From positions 42,713 through 106,712 of the forward strand of contig NZ_JAJQVM010000021.1 of NCBI RefSeq assembly GCF_021234875.1: a DNA stretch of 64,000 bases. Reading direction: 5' to 3'. The notes under the pieces are model-generated. The model worked only from the letters and a program-made list of their open reading frames with translations. It had not been told where the DNA came from and did not search any database. Shown piece after piece: positions 25,222 through 34,846 of the stretch. The DNA is from Marinibactrum halimedae (GTDB taxonomy: Bacteria; Pseudomonadota; Gammaproteobacteria; Pseudomonadales; Cellvibrionaceae). Every line of letters begins with the position of its first letter. Position 1 is the first letter of the stretch. A program made the position numbers and the translations under genes.

Positions 25222-26112
25222 GTGATATCCATTAAGGTTCATAACTCGAATGACAGCACCCTCATGACAACACGCTCGCCCCAAGATAAAGCCTCTGGCT
25301 CAACGTCCACTGTTCGTGTTATTTCAAGGCCCAAAGCCACGCGTATTATGATCGCTAATGGTAAAGGTGGCGTGGGGAAAACGACGGTGACCACTAATTT
25401 GCTGTCTCATTTAAGTCTTCTGGGGCCGGTAGGTTTATTTGATTATGATACCCAAGGCAGCGCCAGCTTTTGGCTTTCTTTACGAGGTGAGCGGGAACCT
25501 GTGATTACGCGGTTCTCAACCAAAGCTCATGATCGTGGGCAAGTGACCCGTTCATGGATGACGCATCAAGTGGCACAGAAAGCGCGTTATGTGGTTACCG
25601 ATACTCCGGCAGGTTTAAGCTCTCCTCTATTGGATAAACTGCTGATTGATACGGATATTGTGCTAATTCCGGTCTCTCCTTCTCAGATCGATATTCATGC
25701 TACTGCTGCTTTTGTTAAATCGCTCTTGCTTAATCCCCAGTTTCGGCGTCGCCCCGTTAAATTAGGGGTGGTAATGAATCGTATTCGAAAAAACACATTG
25801 AGCTTTCATAAGTTGGAGAAATTTTTATCCACTTTGGATATTCCTGTGGTCTCCCAGGTGAGAGATACCCAGTTTTATGTGAAAGCGGCGGAAGCCGGTT
25901 TGGGGGTCAATGAGTTATCGCAAAAATCGCCGGCAGATCAGAAGTCTTGGGTACAGATGATCCGCTGGATTCGCGCTTATGAGTCCACTGTGCCGAAAGC
26001 AGCCGACCGAAGCAGTACACAAAAGAAATTGCGCGATGGTACAGAGCAATTATTGGGGGTTCCTTTCTCGGATGATGAGCCTGTCGAAGATCAGGGGCAG
26101 AAAAAAGGTTAG
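25222..26112 (+). CDS. ParA/MinD-superfamily ATPase, orphan
   Basis: 296 residues. The deviant Walker A motif is ANGKGGVGKTT, then FDYDTQGSASFWL (Walker A' region) and TDTPAGLSSPL (Walker B, DTPAG). These ATPases position plasmids, chromosomes or protein clusters on the nucleoid. There is no ParB-like gene, parS-like repeat or chemotaxis/cellulose gene beside it, so its cargo is unknown. A non-conserved ~35-residue N-terminal extension precedes the ATPase core. The GTG at 25222 has AGGA seven bases upstream; the ATG at 25264 lacks a site. Confidence 0.85.
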   Translation: MISIKVHNSNDSTLMTTRSPQDKASGSTSTVRVISRPKATRIMIANGKGGVGKTTVTTNLLSHLSLLGPVGLFDYDTQGSASFWLSLRGEREPVITRFSTKAHDRGQVTRSWMTHQVAQKARYVVTDTPAGLSSPLLDKLLIDTDIVLIPVSPSQIDIHATAAFVKSLLLNPQFRRRPVKLGVVMNRIRKNTLSFHKLEKFLSTLDIPVVSQVRDTQFYVKAAEAGLGVNELSQKSPADQKSWVQMIRWIRAYESTVPKAADRSSTQKKLRDGTEQLLGVPFSDDEPVEDQGQKKG

Positions 26113-26133
26113 TTATTGATTCCCCTTGAACGC

Positions 26134-27075
26134 TTACATCGGCTGTATACGTTGTTGTATCGCTTCGGCTGTTGGTGTGTATTGCATGGCTTTAAGCGTA
26201 TCGTCGTTGCACACATTAAAAAATCGTGGCGTTTGTGGCGGTATGCTTTCGTTGGGTTGGGCGCATTGCATCCACGATAAATAAAACGATTCTTCGAATG
26301 ATGAGGCAGTGGGCGCCGTGGCGAGTGTCGGAGCTTGTGTCGTCATTTTTGAATTCATGCCTGACTTACCTTCATTCTGTACGCTAGGCGTTGCTGTTAT
26401 TGGGAAGCGAAAGAGTTGGGCATTAAATTCATGGTGGTTATCTACATCGTTATCGAATAAGTTGATCGCGCCTGGTGCATTAGTCTTTCCACACCGCGAA
26501 GAGAGGTTGAAATAAAAACTTTGTAGCGATTTTTGCAGCCCTTTCCCTAAGGCTTTGATGTACGCTTCTTTTAATGTCCAAAACTCAAAAAAACGCTGTA
26601 ATTGTTGGTTTTCTTGTGGGTCAACGTTGACTGCATTGACTTCACTTGGGTGAAAGTAGTGATCTGCAATATCCAGTGGGTTGCCACGACGAGCAGTGCG
26701 CTCTACATCAACGCCTAAACGTCCTTGAGTACCAATAGTGACTGCCACTAAGCCTTTGGTGTGAGAAATATTGAAATCAACGGGTATGCCTTTGAGGTTA
26801 GGGCGTCCATGTGGCCCAATTTCAAATTCAATTTTATGATTGGGCAGGTTTAACCGTTCGGATAAGCGCTGCCTTACGATTACTTTTCCGAGTAAGTATT
26901 GTTGCTGGGCGTCTAAGTGTTTAAAGCGAGCCCAGCGCTCGTGCTCTTCTTTATTGAGCCACTGTAAGTGATCATTTTGACGTGCCGTGATGTTGTACGA
27001 GTCATCATGAGACTCGTAGAAGCACAGGTAGACATGGGGCTCGTTGAAAGGGCTTTGACTATACTCTGTGTTCAT
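26134..27075 (-). CDS. Sfp-type 4'-phosphopantetheinyl transferase
   Basis: 313 residues. The three Sfp-family motifs are present: GRPNLKGIPVDFNISHTKG, GVDVERTARR (Mg2+ binding) and FWTLKEAYIKALGKGL. The enzyme moves phosphopantetheine from CoA onto a carrier-protein serine. At 313 residues it is longer than the usual ~230-250. The excess is a polar C-terminal region (about residues 195-313) with no motif. No polyketide or non-ribosomal peptide genes are in the window, so the target carrier protein is unknown. It converges on the ParA gene with 21 bases between stops. Confidence 0.92.
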   Translation of the reverse strand: MNTEYSQSPFNEPHVYLCFYESHDDSYNITARQNDHLQWLNKEEHERWARFKHLDAQQQYLLGKVIVRQRLSERLNLPNHKIEFEIGPHGRPNLKGIPVDFNISHTKGLVAVTIGTQGRLGVDVERTARRGNPLDIADHYFHPSEVNAVNVDPQENQQLQRFFEFWTLKEAYIKALGKGLQKSLQSFYFNLSSRCGKTNAPGAINLFDNDVDNHHEFNAQLFRFPITATPSVQNEGKSGMNSKMTTQAPTLATAPTASSFEESFYLSWMQCAQPNESIPPQTPRFFNVCNDDTLKAMQYTPTAEAIQQRIQPM

Positions 27076-27200
27076 GGATCAATTCACCGTTATCCCGCCA
27101 GTGTTATAAAAAAGTTTCTGAATAGTAATGCGCGTCTGGCATGGTAATGAAATAAGTCAGAAAAGCCAGCTACCCCTTTGAGTTGAGGAGTTTTTATACA

Positions 27201-28721
27201 ATGGATAAAAAAGATTCGGGTGATTTAACCGGATTGTTATCGGTCATGGTGATGCGCGATGCATCAGACCTATTCGTCACGGCCAATGCACGACCAACGA
27301 TTAAAGTGGATGGACAATACCATCCCATTGGCGATGATCCGTTCAGTGCGGAACGGGTCAGTGAGTTGATTTTTGCAGTGCTAACACCAGAGCAGGCCGA
27401 GCAATTTCGTCGTGATCTTGCGGTAGATTTGGGTTTGGAATACCCGAAAGTAGGTCGCTTTCGCCTTAATCTTTATCACCAAAAAGGGGCACCGGCGTTG
27501 GTTGCCCGATTTATAAAACATGAAATTCCCGGTTTTAAAGCGTTGGGTTTACCGCCAGTGGTGCGCAAGGTGGCCATGGCGGAGCGTGGATTGATTTTGG
27601 TAGTGGGTGGCACGGGAACGGGGAAATCCACCACCTTGGCCAGCATGATCGATTATCGCAATACGAATCGAGCTGGCCATATTCTGACCATTGAAGACCC
27701 GATCGAATACACTCACCCCCACAAAAAATCGTTAATTAGCCAACGAGAAGTGGGCATTGATACTCACAGTTTTGAAGATGCATTGAAATTTGCTTTACGA
27801 GAAGCGCCCGATGCGGTTTTGGTGGGTGAGATTCGTGATATGCACACAGCCACCCAGGTATTGCGGTTGGCGGAAACGGGGCATGTGTGTTTATCGAGCT
27901 TACATGCCAACAGTGCTAGCCAGGCGTTAGATCGTGTTCAAAATTTATTTCCCCAAAGTGCTCATAAACGTATTCGCCAGGATTTAGCGGGCATGCTCGT
28001 GGCAATTATTAGTCAGCGTATGGTGTTCACGCATTCTGGTCAGAGGGTGATGGTGCCGGAAATTATGATGAATACCCCCTACATTGCGGATCTCATTGAG
28101 AAAGGGGAGACGGGTAAAATCAAAGATGCCATGAGTGAGAGTGACGATGATTGCCAAACCTTCGATGATGCTCTCATTAAATTATTTGAAGCGGGCAAAA
28201 TCTCACGGGAAGAAGCCTTACGCATGGCGGATTCAAAGATTAATTTATCCGTGCGTTTGTCTGCTGATAACAGTGGTTATAACCCGATGCAGAGTGATGT
28301 GATTCGTCTGGAAAAGGTATGGCGAAGCCCTAGTGCAAAGTTTGATCGCTACAAATGGATGTCCATTACCGCTCATGAACGTTGTCAAACCATTTGGCCA
28401 GACTTGGCTTCTGGTTTGGCGAAAGCCATTAAGGTGGGCTTACAAGAACGTGGTTATCAATCCTATGAACCTAAAGAGGGAGTGGCACCTCCGCCGATCG
28501 ATTTCTTTTTTGCTTTCTCGCCAAAATCCAAGACAAACGGAGCGGGTAAAAAACCGGTAATGACAACAGCAAGCCTATTAATGCATGTGAAAGATCAAAA
28601 GTCTGGAGAAGTCGTGTGGCGATTGAGTGCCACCATGAACATGCAAGATACTTCTCTCACTCAACAAGAGTTATCCATTGAAATTTCCAAGTTACTGGCA
28701 TCGTTGCCGTTTTCAGGTTAA
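27201..28721 (+). CDS. pilU: PilU-type pilus retraction ATPase fused to a DUF4136-like domain
   Basis: 506 residues. Residues 1-355 are a complete PilT/PilU ATPase: an N-terminal domain with LLSVMVMRDASDLFVTANARP, Walker A GGTGTGKST (136-144), Asp box, Walker B AVLVGEIRD, His box (LSSLHANSA) and the PilU-like end FDDALIKLFEAGKISREEAL. A further ~150 residues follow without a break. VWRSPSAKFDRYKWM, a helical pair, GYQSYEP, and then LLMHVKDQKSGEVVWRLSAT resemble the DUF4136 fold normally seen in exported lipoproteins. Here it would be cytoplasmic. PilU homologues usually end near 380 residues. The ATG 27201 is chosen over an in-frame start 18 bases earlier. No pilT is beside it. Confidence 0.85.
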   Translation: MDKKDSGDLTGLLSVMVMRDASDLFVTANARPTIKVDGQYHPIGDDPFSAERVSELIFAVLTPEQAEQFRRDLAVDLGLEYPKVGRFRLNLYHQKGAPALVARFIKHEIPGFKALGLPPVVRKVAMAERGLILVVGGTGTGKSTTLASMIDYRNTNRAGHILTIEDPIEYTHPHKKSLISQREVGIDTHSFEDALKFALREAPDAVLVGEIRDMHTATQVLRLAETGHVCLSSLHANSASQALDRVQNLFPQSAHKRIRQDLAGMLVAIISQRMVFTHSGQRVMVPEIMMNTPYIADLIEKGETGKIKDAMSESDDDCQTFDDALIKLFEAGKISREEALRMADSKINLSVRLSADNSGYNPMQSDVIRLEKVWRSPSAKFDRYKWMSITAHERCQTIWPDLASGLAKAIKVGLQERGYQSYEPKEGVAPPPIDFFFAFSPKSKTNGAGKKPVMTTASLLMHVKDQKSGEVVWRLSATMNMQDTSLTQQELSIEISKLLASLPFSG

Positions 28722-28943
28722 CGACTTCTTTAGAAAAAACCAAAAAGGCTCATACTGTGAAATGAATGCCACGTTTGTGGCATTGGCATGTCGGTAATCG
28801 GTGTTGTCGCTTAAAAAGGCATACCCTTACCCGGTGATGGGTTTATGATGGTTGAGTGCAAATGTTCACCGTTTGCACGCTCATGAGAAAACAATTTCTC
28901 CACTATAACAATAATGATGAGTCTATCTCTAAGGAGCGGTGTT
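28722..28943 (+). promoter_or_regulatory. Structured leader region upstream of leuA
   Basis: Successive perfect stems are AATGCCAC/GTGGCATT (28765-28784, GTTT loop), GTGCAAA/TTTGCAC (28856-28878) and GAGAAA/TTTCTC (28885-28900). There is no leucine-rich leader peptide and no T run after the last stem, so classical leu attenuation is not evident. The first stem may mark the 3' end of the pilU transcript. Confidence 0.35.
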
Positions 28944-30491
28944 ATGAGCAATGAACATTTAGTGATCTTCGATACTACTTTGCGCGATGGTGAGCAAAGC
29001 CCGGGGGCGTCCATGACCAAGGAAGAGAAGATACGCATTGCCAAGCAACTGGAAAAAATGCGCGTTGATGTTATCGAGGCGGGTTTTGCGATTGCCAGCC
29101 AAGGTGATTTTGAGGCGGTGCATGCCGTGGCCTCAGAAATTAAAGCGTCGACCATTTGCAGCCTCGCCCGGGCAGTCACGGCGGATATTGAACGTGCTGC
29201 TGAAGCTATTAAACCGGCTGAGCGCAGCCGTATTCATACTTTTATCGCTACCTCCCCAATTCACATGCAATACAAATTGCAGATGCAGCCAGAGCAAGTG
29301 CTGGAACAAGCAGTCAAAGCCGTGACCTTGGCCCGTAACTTTACAGACGATGTGGAGTTTTCTTTAGAGGATGGGAGCCGCTCAGAACATGATTTTGCCT
29401 GTCGGATTATTGAGGCGGTGATTAATGCTGGTGCCACAACGATTAATATTCCTGACACGGTGGGTTATGGGGAGCCGGGTGAATATGGGGCGATGTTTAA
29501 ACGTATAATCACGGCAGTTCCGAACAGTGATAAAGCCATCTTTTCAACCCATTGTCACAACGACTTGGGGTTGGCGGTAGCGAATTCTTTAGCGGCGGTG
29601 ATGAATGGTGTTCGACAGGTGGAGTGTACGATTAATGGTTTGGGAGAGCGTGCCGGTAATGCTTCGCTGGAAGAGTTGGTGATGGCAGTGAAAACCCGAC
29701 ATGATTTGTACCCGGTTTCTACAAATATTGATACCCGGCATATCGTTGCTACCTCTCGTATTGTTTCATCCACCACAGGATTTCCTGTTCAGCCTAACAA
29801 AGCCATTGTGGGGGCCAATGCGTTTGCTCACGAATCGGGTATTCACCAAGATGGTGTGTTAAAACATCGGGAAACCTATGAAATCATGCGTGCGGAAGAC
29901 GTTGGGTGGAATACCAATAAATTGGTTTTAGGAAAACATTCCGGGCGTGCAGCGGTGAAGGCTCGCTTCGAAGAATTGGGAATTCACTTTGATACTCCCG
30001 AAGCTTTAAACGAAGCGTTTACACGTTTTAAAGAATTGGCCGATAAAAAACACGAAATTTTCGATGAAGATTTGCAAACCATTGTGACTACTTCGACGAG
30101 CTCCCCTTTTGACAGTCTGTATTCGTTCACAGCCATTGATGTGCATTGTTTAACGGGGAAAAAGCCCCATGCCAGTGTGACATTGACGGTATCCGGACAA
30201 GCGCAGACAGCGGAGGCAGAGGGGGGAGGCCCTGTGGACGCCACGTTCAAAGCCATTGAAAAAATCGTTGAAAGCAATACAGATTTATTGCTGTATTCGG
30301 TTAATGCCATTACTCAGGGTACGGATTCACAAGGGGAGGTGACGGTTCGCCTGGAGCGAGGGGGTAAGGTTGTTAATGGTGTTGGTGCGGATACGGATAT
30401 CGTAGCGGCATCGGCCAAGGCCTACATTCAGGCGTTGAATTTGATAGAATCCGGCGCTCAGCGAGCACACCCGCAGTTTGCAGGGGTTTAA
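28944..30491 (+). CDS. leuA: 2-isopropylmalate synthase
   Basis: 515 residues, the length of the LeuA type 1 enzyme that condenses acetyl-CoA with 2-ketoisovalerate as the first committed step to leucine. [16 protein letters not shown] is the metal/acyl-CoA-binding signature, [16 protein letters not shown] the second HMGL signature, and the C-terminal ~130 residues form the leucine-binding regulatory domain. The ATG at 28944 has AAGGAG seven bases upstream; an in-frame ATG 30 bases earlier lacks one. The other leucine genes (leuBCD) are not adjacent. Two 17-bp repeats follow the stop. Confidence 0.97.
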   Translation: MSNEHLVIFDTTLRDGEQSPGASMTKEEKIRIAKQLEKMRVDVIEAGFAIASQGDFEAVHAVASEIKASTICSLARAVTADIERAAEAIKPAERSRIHTFIATSPIHMQYKLQMQPEQVLEQAVKAVTLARNFTDDVEFSLEDGSRSEHDFACRIIEAVINAGATTINIPDTVGYGEPGEYGAMFKRIITAVPNSDKAIFSTHCHNDLGLAVANSLAAVMNGVRQVECTINGLGERAGNASLEELVMAVKTRHDLYPVSTNIDTRHIVATSRIVSSTTGFPVQPNKAIVGANAFAHESGIHQDGVLKHRETYEIMRAEDVGWNTNKLVLGKHSGRAAVKARFEELGIHFDTPEALNEAFTRFKELADKKHEIFDEDLQTIVTTSTSSPFDSLYSFTAIDVHCLTGKKPHASVTLTVSGQAQTAEAEGGGPVDATFKAIEKIVESNTDLLLYSVNAITQGTDSQGEVTVRLERGGKVVNGVGADTDIVAASAKAYIQALNLIESGAQRAHPQFAGV

Positions 30492-30515
30492 ATGCCCAGT
30501 TGCAGTCAAGTGTTT

Positions 30516-30549
30516 GTTGGTAATCAGAGTCAGTTGGTAATCGGTATCG
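30516..30549 (+). repeat. 17-bp tandem repeat, 2 copies
   Basis: GTTGGTAATCAGAGTCA and GTTGGTAATCGGTATCG are directly adjacent, 25 bases after the leuA stop. Confidence 0.75.
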
Positions 30550-30570
30550 GTAATAGTGTAGGGAATTCTT

Positions 30571-31500
30571 GTGGCCGTGAATGAAGCGCAACGTTTAACG
30601 TATCTTGAGGCGATGGGGGTGGATCAGTACTTGCCTCGCCGCCGCTTGCCAGGCGCACCGGCGCCTATTCAGGCCGAATGGCGCCCTGAGTGGTTACATC
30701 AGCTTAATCGCTCTGACCAGAGTGCTTCGCCTGTAACCTCTGCTCGGGCTGAAACGGAATCCTTAAAAACGGGCAGTCCTGCCAATACCGCTTTATCTAC
30801 CACAAAGCCGAGTACCTCAAAAGCTGAGATTTCTGTTCATCCAGTGACAAACCAAGCGGTGGTTTTGAACGATGGCGCTCCTCGCAGCGATAACAGGGCG
30901 GGTGTTCCTAAAGCCGCTGACGAGGTTGTCACTGATATCCTGTCGGAATTTACTCCAAGTGCTCAGGATAAGATGCAGGGTAGGGCATCGAAGGCGCAAT
31001 CACTCAAATCACCTCCCGTTTCTGACAGCGCAGCGGGAAATTTACGATTTTCATTGAGTGTATGGCGAGTGAATGACGATGTGTTGGTTATTGATAGTCG
31101 TCATAGTGAATTAGCCCTCCCTACAGAAACATTATTGCGAAACATTTTACGCGCCATGGGGTATCCACCTGAATTACCGCGCAGTGAAGTCATAAAATGG
31201 CCATTGATCAAAGGCACAAAACACGATCAAAGTGAAAGTGCTGCGAGAGAAATGATGCAGGCATTTTTAGATGAACAGTTTTTACTGCAACCTGGAAAGT
31301 TCATTTTTCTCATGGGGCGTGATGCGGTACGAGTTACAGTTGAAGAGACGAATGATTTTGAGTCTTTGCTTGGCCAATCCATCGCGATTTCGGACTTTGA
31401 TGTGACTGCACTGGTTATGCCGAGCTTAGTGGAGTTACTTCAGTCTCCCAAAATGAAAAGTATTGTGTGGCAAGCGTTAACGCCGTTACGAAAATCTTGA
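30571..31500 (+). CDS. HolD-like protein (DNA polymerase III psi subunit, putative)
   Basis: 309 residues in the place where enterobacteria carry holD, directly upstream of rimI. The N-terminus RLTYLEAMGVDQYLPRRRLP resembles the start of E. coli HolD (LGITQWSLRRPGAL). The C-terminal ~140 residues follow the psi pattern: a strand with DVLVIDSRHSELALP, a helix LLRNILRAMGYPP, and a final helix ALVMPSLVELLQSPKMKSIVWQALTPL. Between them lies a ~95-residue Ser/Ala/Thr-rich disordered linker absent from E. coli HolD (137 residues). Psi binds the clamp loader and, through chi, SSB. The call combines synteny and weak similarity; an unrelated protein is possible. Confidence 0.55.
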   Translation: MAVNEAQRLTYLEAMGVDQYLPRRRLPGAPAPIQAEWRPEWLHQLNRSDQSASPVTSARAETESLKTGSPANTALSTTKPSTSKAEISVHPVTNQAVVLNDGAPRSDNRAGVPKAADEVVTDILSEFTPSAQDKMQGRASKAQSLKSPPVSDSAAGNLRFSLSVWRVNDDVLVIDSRHSELALPTETLLRNILRAMGYPPELPRSEVIKWPLIKGTKHDQSESAAREMMQAFLDEQFLLQPGKFIFLMGRDAVRVTVEETNDFESLLGQSIAISDFDVTALVMPSLVELLQSPKMKSIVWQALTPLRKS

Positions 31501-31522
31501 TGTGTTTCAGAAGTAAAAAAGA

Positions 31523-31993
31523 ATGTCTGGTCTTCCTATTAAAATCCTTTCTATGACGGCGCAGCATCTGCCGTCCGTTACCGAGATAGAATCACAAACT
31601 CAGCTGAGCCCATGGTCAAGAAAAGAATTCGAGCGCAGCTTATCCGGTGTTCGAAAAAGTTGGGTGGCTTTGCGCGATAATATTGTGGTGGGTTACGCTG
31701 TATTCAGTGTGATTGCTTCGGAAGCGGAATTATTAACTATTAGTGTTCACCCTGAGTACCAAGGGCAAGGTATTGCCAGTGATTTCTTAGCCTCTCTTAT
31801 GCTTCCTCCATTTCTTGAACCTTCAGTTGAAAGGGTTTTTCTAGAGGTGCGAGCTTCTAATTTGGTTGCACAAAGCCTTTATGAAAAATTAGGTTTCCAT
31901 CAAATTGGTGTGCGGGAAAATTACTATCCGGCCAAGTCACATCGTGAGGATGCGTTTATTTTTGCGAGAGAAAATGCCGTAGAATTAGCATAA
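31523..31993 (+). CDS. rimI: Ribosomal protein bS18 alanine N-acetyltransferase
   Basis: 156 residues of the GNAT fold. LLTISVHPEYQGQGIASDFL carries the acetyl-CoA pyrophosphate-binding Q/R-x-x-G-x-A motif, FLEVRASNLVAQSLYEKLGF is the conserved motif B, and IGVRENYYPAKSHREDAFIF is the RimI C-terminal signature. It acetylates the N-terminal alanine of ribosomal protein S18. Its position 22 bases after the HolD-like gene supports both calls. A terminator follows. Confidence 0.94.
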   Translation: MSGLPIKILSMTAQHLPSVTEIESQTQLSPWSRKEFERSLSGVRKSWVALRDNIVVGYAVFSVIASEAELLTISVHPEYQGQGIASDFLASLMLPPFLEPSVERVFLEVRASNLVAQSLYEKLGFHQIGVRENYYPAKSHREDAFIFARENAVELA

Positions 31994-32027
31994 AAATATG
32001 GTATGCGGGGTGGCTACCTAAAAAATA

Positions 32028-32052
32028 AAAAGCCGTCTAAAAGACGGCTTTT
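32028..32052. terminator. Bidirectional rho-independent terminator
   Basis: AAAAGCCGTCT, AAA loop, AGACGGCTTTT. It sits between the converging rimI and maeA genes. Confidence 0.9.
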
Positions 32053-32077
32053 GTACGAACGAGATAAAAACGTGTAT

Positions 32078-33763
32078 TTAAAAAGAAACTCTTCGGTAAC
32101 GCCGATATTCAGGTTTCCAAAAATTTCGCTCTATTCGCTCTAACATATGTTCCTCGGTTACCTCATTTGCCACACCATCTGCCATGGCTTGTTCGTACAC
32201 TGCTTTCGCAATGACCTTGCTTAACTCGCGTGCATGCTCCAAGCTCGGTAACAACGGACCCTCGCCATCTCTTGCCAGTGGGGAAGCTTCAGCCAAGGCG
32301 CGACTGGTTGCCATGAGCATGTTATCGGTAACGCGCGTCGCTTTACTGGCGACAATGCCTAATCCTAGGCCTGGAAAAATATAGCTGTTATTACATTGTG
32401 CAATGTCGAATATTTTCCCTTCTTGTGCCACAGGTGCAAATGGGCTGCCTGTTGCTACAATGGCTTCACCTTTCGTCCACCGAAGAATATCTTTAGGCTC
32501 CGCTTCAACCTGAGAGGTAGGGTTAGATAGGGGGAGTACGATGGGTCTGGAGCAGCCTTCATGAAGAGAGGTGATGACTTGCTCATTGAATAATCCGGGT
32601 TGACCGGAAACACCAATTAACACAGTTGGTTTTGCGTTGGTAATGACTTCAAGTAACGCAATACTGTCCCGTTCGGTACACTCCCAATCTACAATGGTAT
32701 TGGAATTTTGTGCCAGAGGTTTTTGGAAATCTCGTAAATTAGACATGCTGTCTAATAATAACCCCCAGCGATCAACCATAAAAACTTGTTGACGTGCTTG
32801 TGGCTCGGATAAACCTTCAGATTTCATTTGGGCAATGATTTGTTCTGCAATACCGCACCCTGCTGAACCGGCTCCAACAAACACAACTCGCTGATCACAC
32901 AGCCTTTCGTTTTTTGCTTTGCATGCGGCGAGCAGCGTTCCCACGGTAACCGCTGCTGTACCTTGAATATCGTCATTAAAGCAACATAGGTTGTCTTTGT
33001 AGCGATTTAGAATAGGCATGGCGTTAGTTTGGGCAAAGTCTTCAAATTGAAGCAACACTTCAGGCCAACGTCGTTTTACGGCTGCAATAAACTCGTCAAC
33101 AAACTCTTCGTATTCATCGCCGGTAATTCTTGGGTGGCGCCACCCCATATACATAGGGTCGTTAATTAAATTTTGGTTGTTGCATCCTGCGTCGAGAACG
33201 ACAGGAAGTGTATAGGCAGGGCTGATTCCTCCACAGGCAACATAGAGCGACAACTTTCCAATGGGAATACCCATTCCGCCAATACCTTGGTCACCTAAGC
33301 CCAATATACGCTCCCCATCTGTGACAACAATGACTTTGACATTACGCTTTGTGGCGTTTTGCAGCATGTCATCGAGGTTTTCTAAATCGGGATAAGAAAT
33401 AAATAACCCACGGGACCGGCGATAAATATGTGAAAATTGCTGACAAGCCTCCCCCACCGTTGGGGTGTAAATTAATGGCATGACTTCTTCAATATGATCA
33501 ACGATCAAACGATAAAATAGAGTTTCGTTCGTGTCTTGAATATTTCTCAGGTAGATGTGCTTGTCGATGTCTGTCTTGAATGAGCTAAGTTGTTCATAGG
33601 CGCGTTCTTTTTGCTCTTCGATGGTTTCTTTAATATGTGGTAATAAGCCGACCAAATTAAAGTTTTGTCGTTCTGACTCACTGAATGCACTGCCTTTATT
33701 CAATAGGGGAGTTTCTAACAGGGCGGGTCCGGCGTAAGGAATGTAGAGTGGTCTTTTATTCAT
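32078..33763 (-). CDS. maeA: NAD-dependent malic enzyme
   Basis: 561 residues, aligning end to end with E. coli MaeA (565). [20 protein letters not shown] opens the family. [31 protein letters not shown] (malic enzyme signature), [10 protein letters not shown] and [17 protein letters not shown] (dinucleotide fold) follow. It decarboxylates malate to pyruvate with NAD+ as cofactor in the MaeA group. The ATG at 33763 is preferred to one at 33799 because it gives the family N-terminus and has AGGG six bases upstream. Single gene. Confidence 0.96.
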   Translation of the reverse strand: MNKRPLYIPYAGPALLETPLLNKGSAFSESERQNFNLVGLLPHIKETIEEQKERAYEQLSSFKTDIDKHIYLRNIQDTNETLFYRLIVDHIEEVMPLIYTPTVGEACQQFSHIYRRSRGLFISYPDLENLDDMLQNATKRNVKVIVVTDGERILGLGDQGIGGMGIPIGKLSLYVACGGISPAYTLPVVLDAGCNNQNLINDPMYMGWRHPRITGDEYEEFVDEFIAAVKRRWPEVLLQFEDFAQTNAMPILNRYKDNLCCFNDDIQGTAAVTVGTLLAACKAKNERLCDQRVVFVGAGSAGCGIAEQIIAQMKSEGLSEPQARQQVFMVDRWGLLLDSMSNLRDFQKPLAQNSNTIVDWECTERDSIALLEVITNAKPTVLIGVSGQPGLFNEQVITSLHEGCSRPIVLPLSNPTSQVEAEPKDILRWTKGEAIVATGSPFAPVAQEGKIFDIAQCNNSYIFPGLGLGIVASKATRVTDNMLMATSRALAEASPLARDGEGPLLPSLEHARELSKVIAKAVYEQAMADGVANEVTEEHMLERIERNFWKPEYRRYRRVSF

Positions 33764-34210
33764 ATTAGGCCCTAGTATGCTTGGATAAATATCAAACACT
33801 TAACCGTTGTGTTATTCGCAATACTGCTTAAATGGATGTTCACAACCATCGCAAGTTTTCTCTCATTCTACTCTATTTTGTAGAAACGGCAGAGATCATC
33901 TCTCTTTGACGTGAAGCTTAGATCTAAAGGAAGGTTAAAGGTGTGTTGTGTACAATCTATGAATACAGTTTTTGGTGTTGCAAACCCATAAAATCTATAC
34001 AAGTAGTGAGGGAGTACAATAAGTTAACTAGCTTGGTTTATAGCCGTTGGTTGACCAACAAAACCGATAGGATTCAGCAGAAATGTGTGGGAAGTTAAAA
34101 CATAGCATAAAAAAGTGCCCAAATACTGCTTGAACACTTTTTGATTCCACCACAAAACAATTCAAGTTTCGTGGTGGAAGGGAGAGGGAGGTGTTGGCGA
34201 GACTTTGTCT
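33764..34210. other. Intergenic region between maeA and vfr/crp
   Basis: 447 bases containing the maeA promoter side and the 3' trailer of the crp-type gene, with two inverted repeats (34110-34142 and 34145-34179). No gene is seen. Confidence 0.5.
34110..34179 (-). terminator. Two inverted repeats downstream of vfr/crp
   Basis: TTCCACCAC/GTGGTGGAA (34145-34153 with 34171-34179), then AAAAAGTG/CACTTTTT (34110-34117 with 34135-34142). Reading the minus strand they follow the stop in this order. The second ends in CACTTTTT, giving a usable T run. Confidence 0.5.
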
Positions 34211-34846
34211 TTAGCGAGTGCCAAAGACAACCATCGTTTTTCCTTTTACGCTGACGAGCCCTTGGTCTTCCAGTGTTTTCAGCACTCGACCAACCATCTC
34301 CCTTGAGCAACCAACAATTCTGCCGATTTCTTGCCGGGTGATTTTAATCTGCATCCCGTCAGGGTGGGTCATGGCGTCTGGTTCATTGCATAACTCAAGC
34401 AATGTGCGAGCAACACGACCGGTTACGTCAAGGAAGGCGAGATCGCCCACTTTACGTGTAGTATTGCGTAAGCGGCGAGCCATTTGTGTGCCCAGTGCAA
34501 ATAGGAACTCTGGGTGAGTCTCTACTAACTCTTGGAATTTACCGTAACTGATTTCGGCAACTTCACACTCGCTTTTGGCTCGAACCCATGCACTGCGTGG
34601 GTCATGCTCACCAAATAGGCCCATTTCTCCGAAGAAATCGCCGTCATTTAAGTAGGCGACGATCATTTCTCGCCCTTCATCGTCTTCAATAACGACGGTA
34701 ACAGAACCTCGAATAATGTAGTAAAGTGAATCACTCTTATCGCCGGCGTAGATCAGCGTACTCTTTGCTGGATACCTACGACGATGGCAGTGTGACAAGA
34801 ATTGTTCGAGATTCGAAATGTGTGGTGTTAATGATACAGCAACCAA
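34211..34846 (-). CDS. vfr: cAMP receptor protein, Vfr/CRP type
   Basis: 211 residues, nearly collinear with Pseudomonas Vfr (214). The cAMP-binding barrel has [19 protein letters not shown] and [10 protein letters not shown]. The C-terminal part has [20 protein letters not shown] and the helix-turn-helix [21 protein letters not shown], then ends [12 protein letters not shown] as in Vfr. The start is placed at TTG 34846 because AAGGGG lies six bases upstream and it yields [11 protein letters not shown], matching the Vfr N-terminus. The longer frames (ATG 34867 or 34924) add unrelated residues. It is divergent from the OsmC gene, as crp and yhfA are in E. coli. Confidence 0.94.
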   Translation of the reverse strand: MVAVSLTPHISNLEQFLSHCHRRRYPAKSTLIYAGDKSDSLYYIIRGSVTVVIEDDEGREMIVAYLNDGDFFGEMGLFGEHDPRSAWVRAKSECEVAEISYGKFQELVETHPEFLFALGTQMARRLRNTTRKVGDLAFLDVTGRVARTLLELCNEPDAMTHPDGMQIKITRQEIGRIVGCSREMVGRVLKTLEDQGLVSVKGKTMVVFGTR

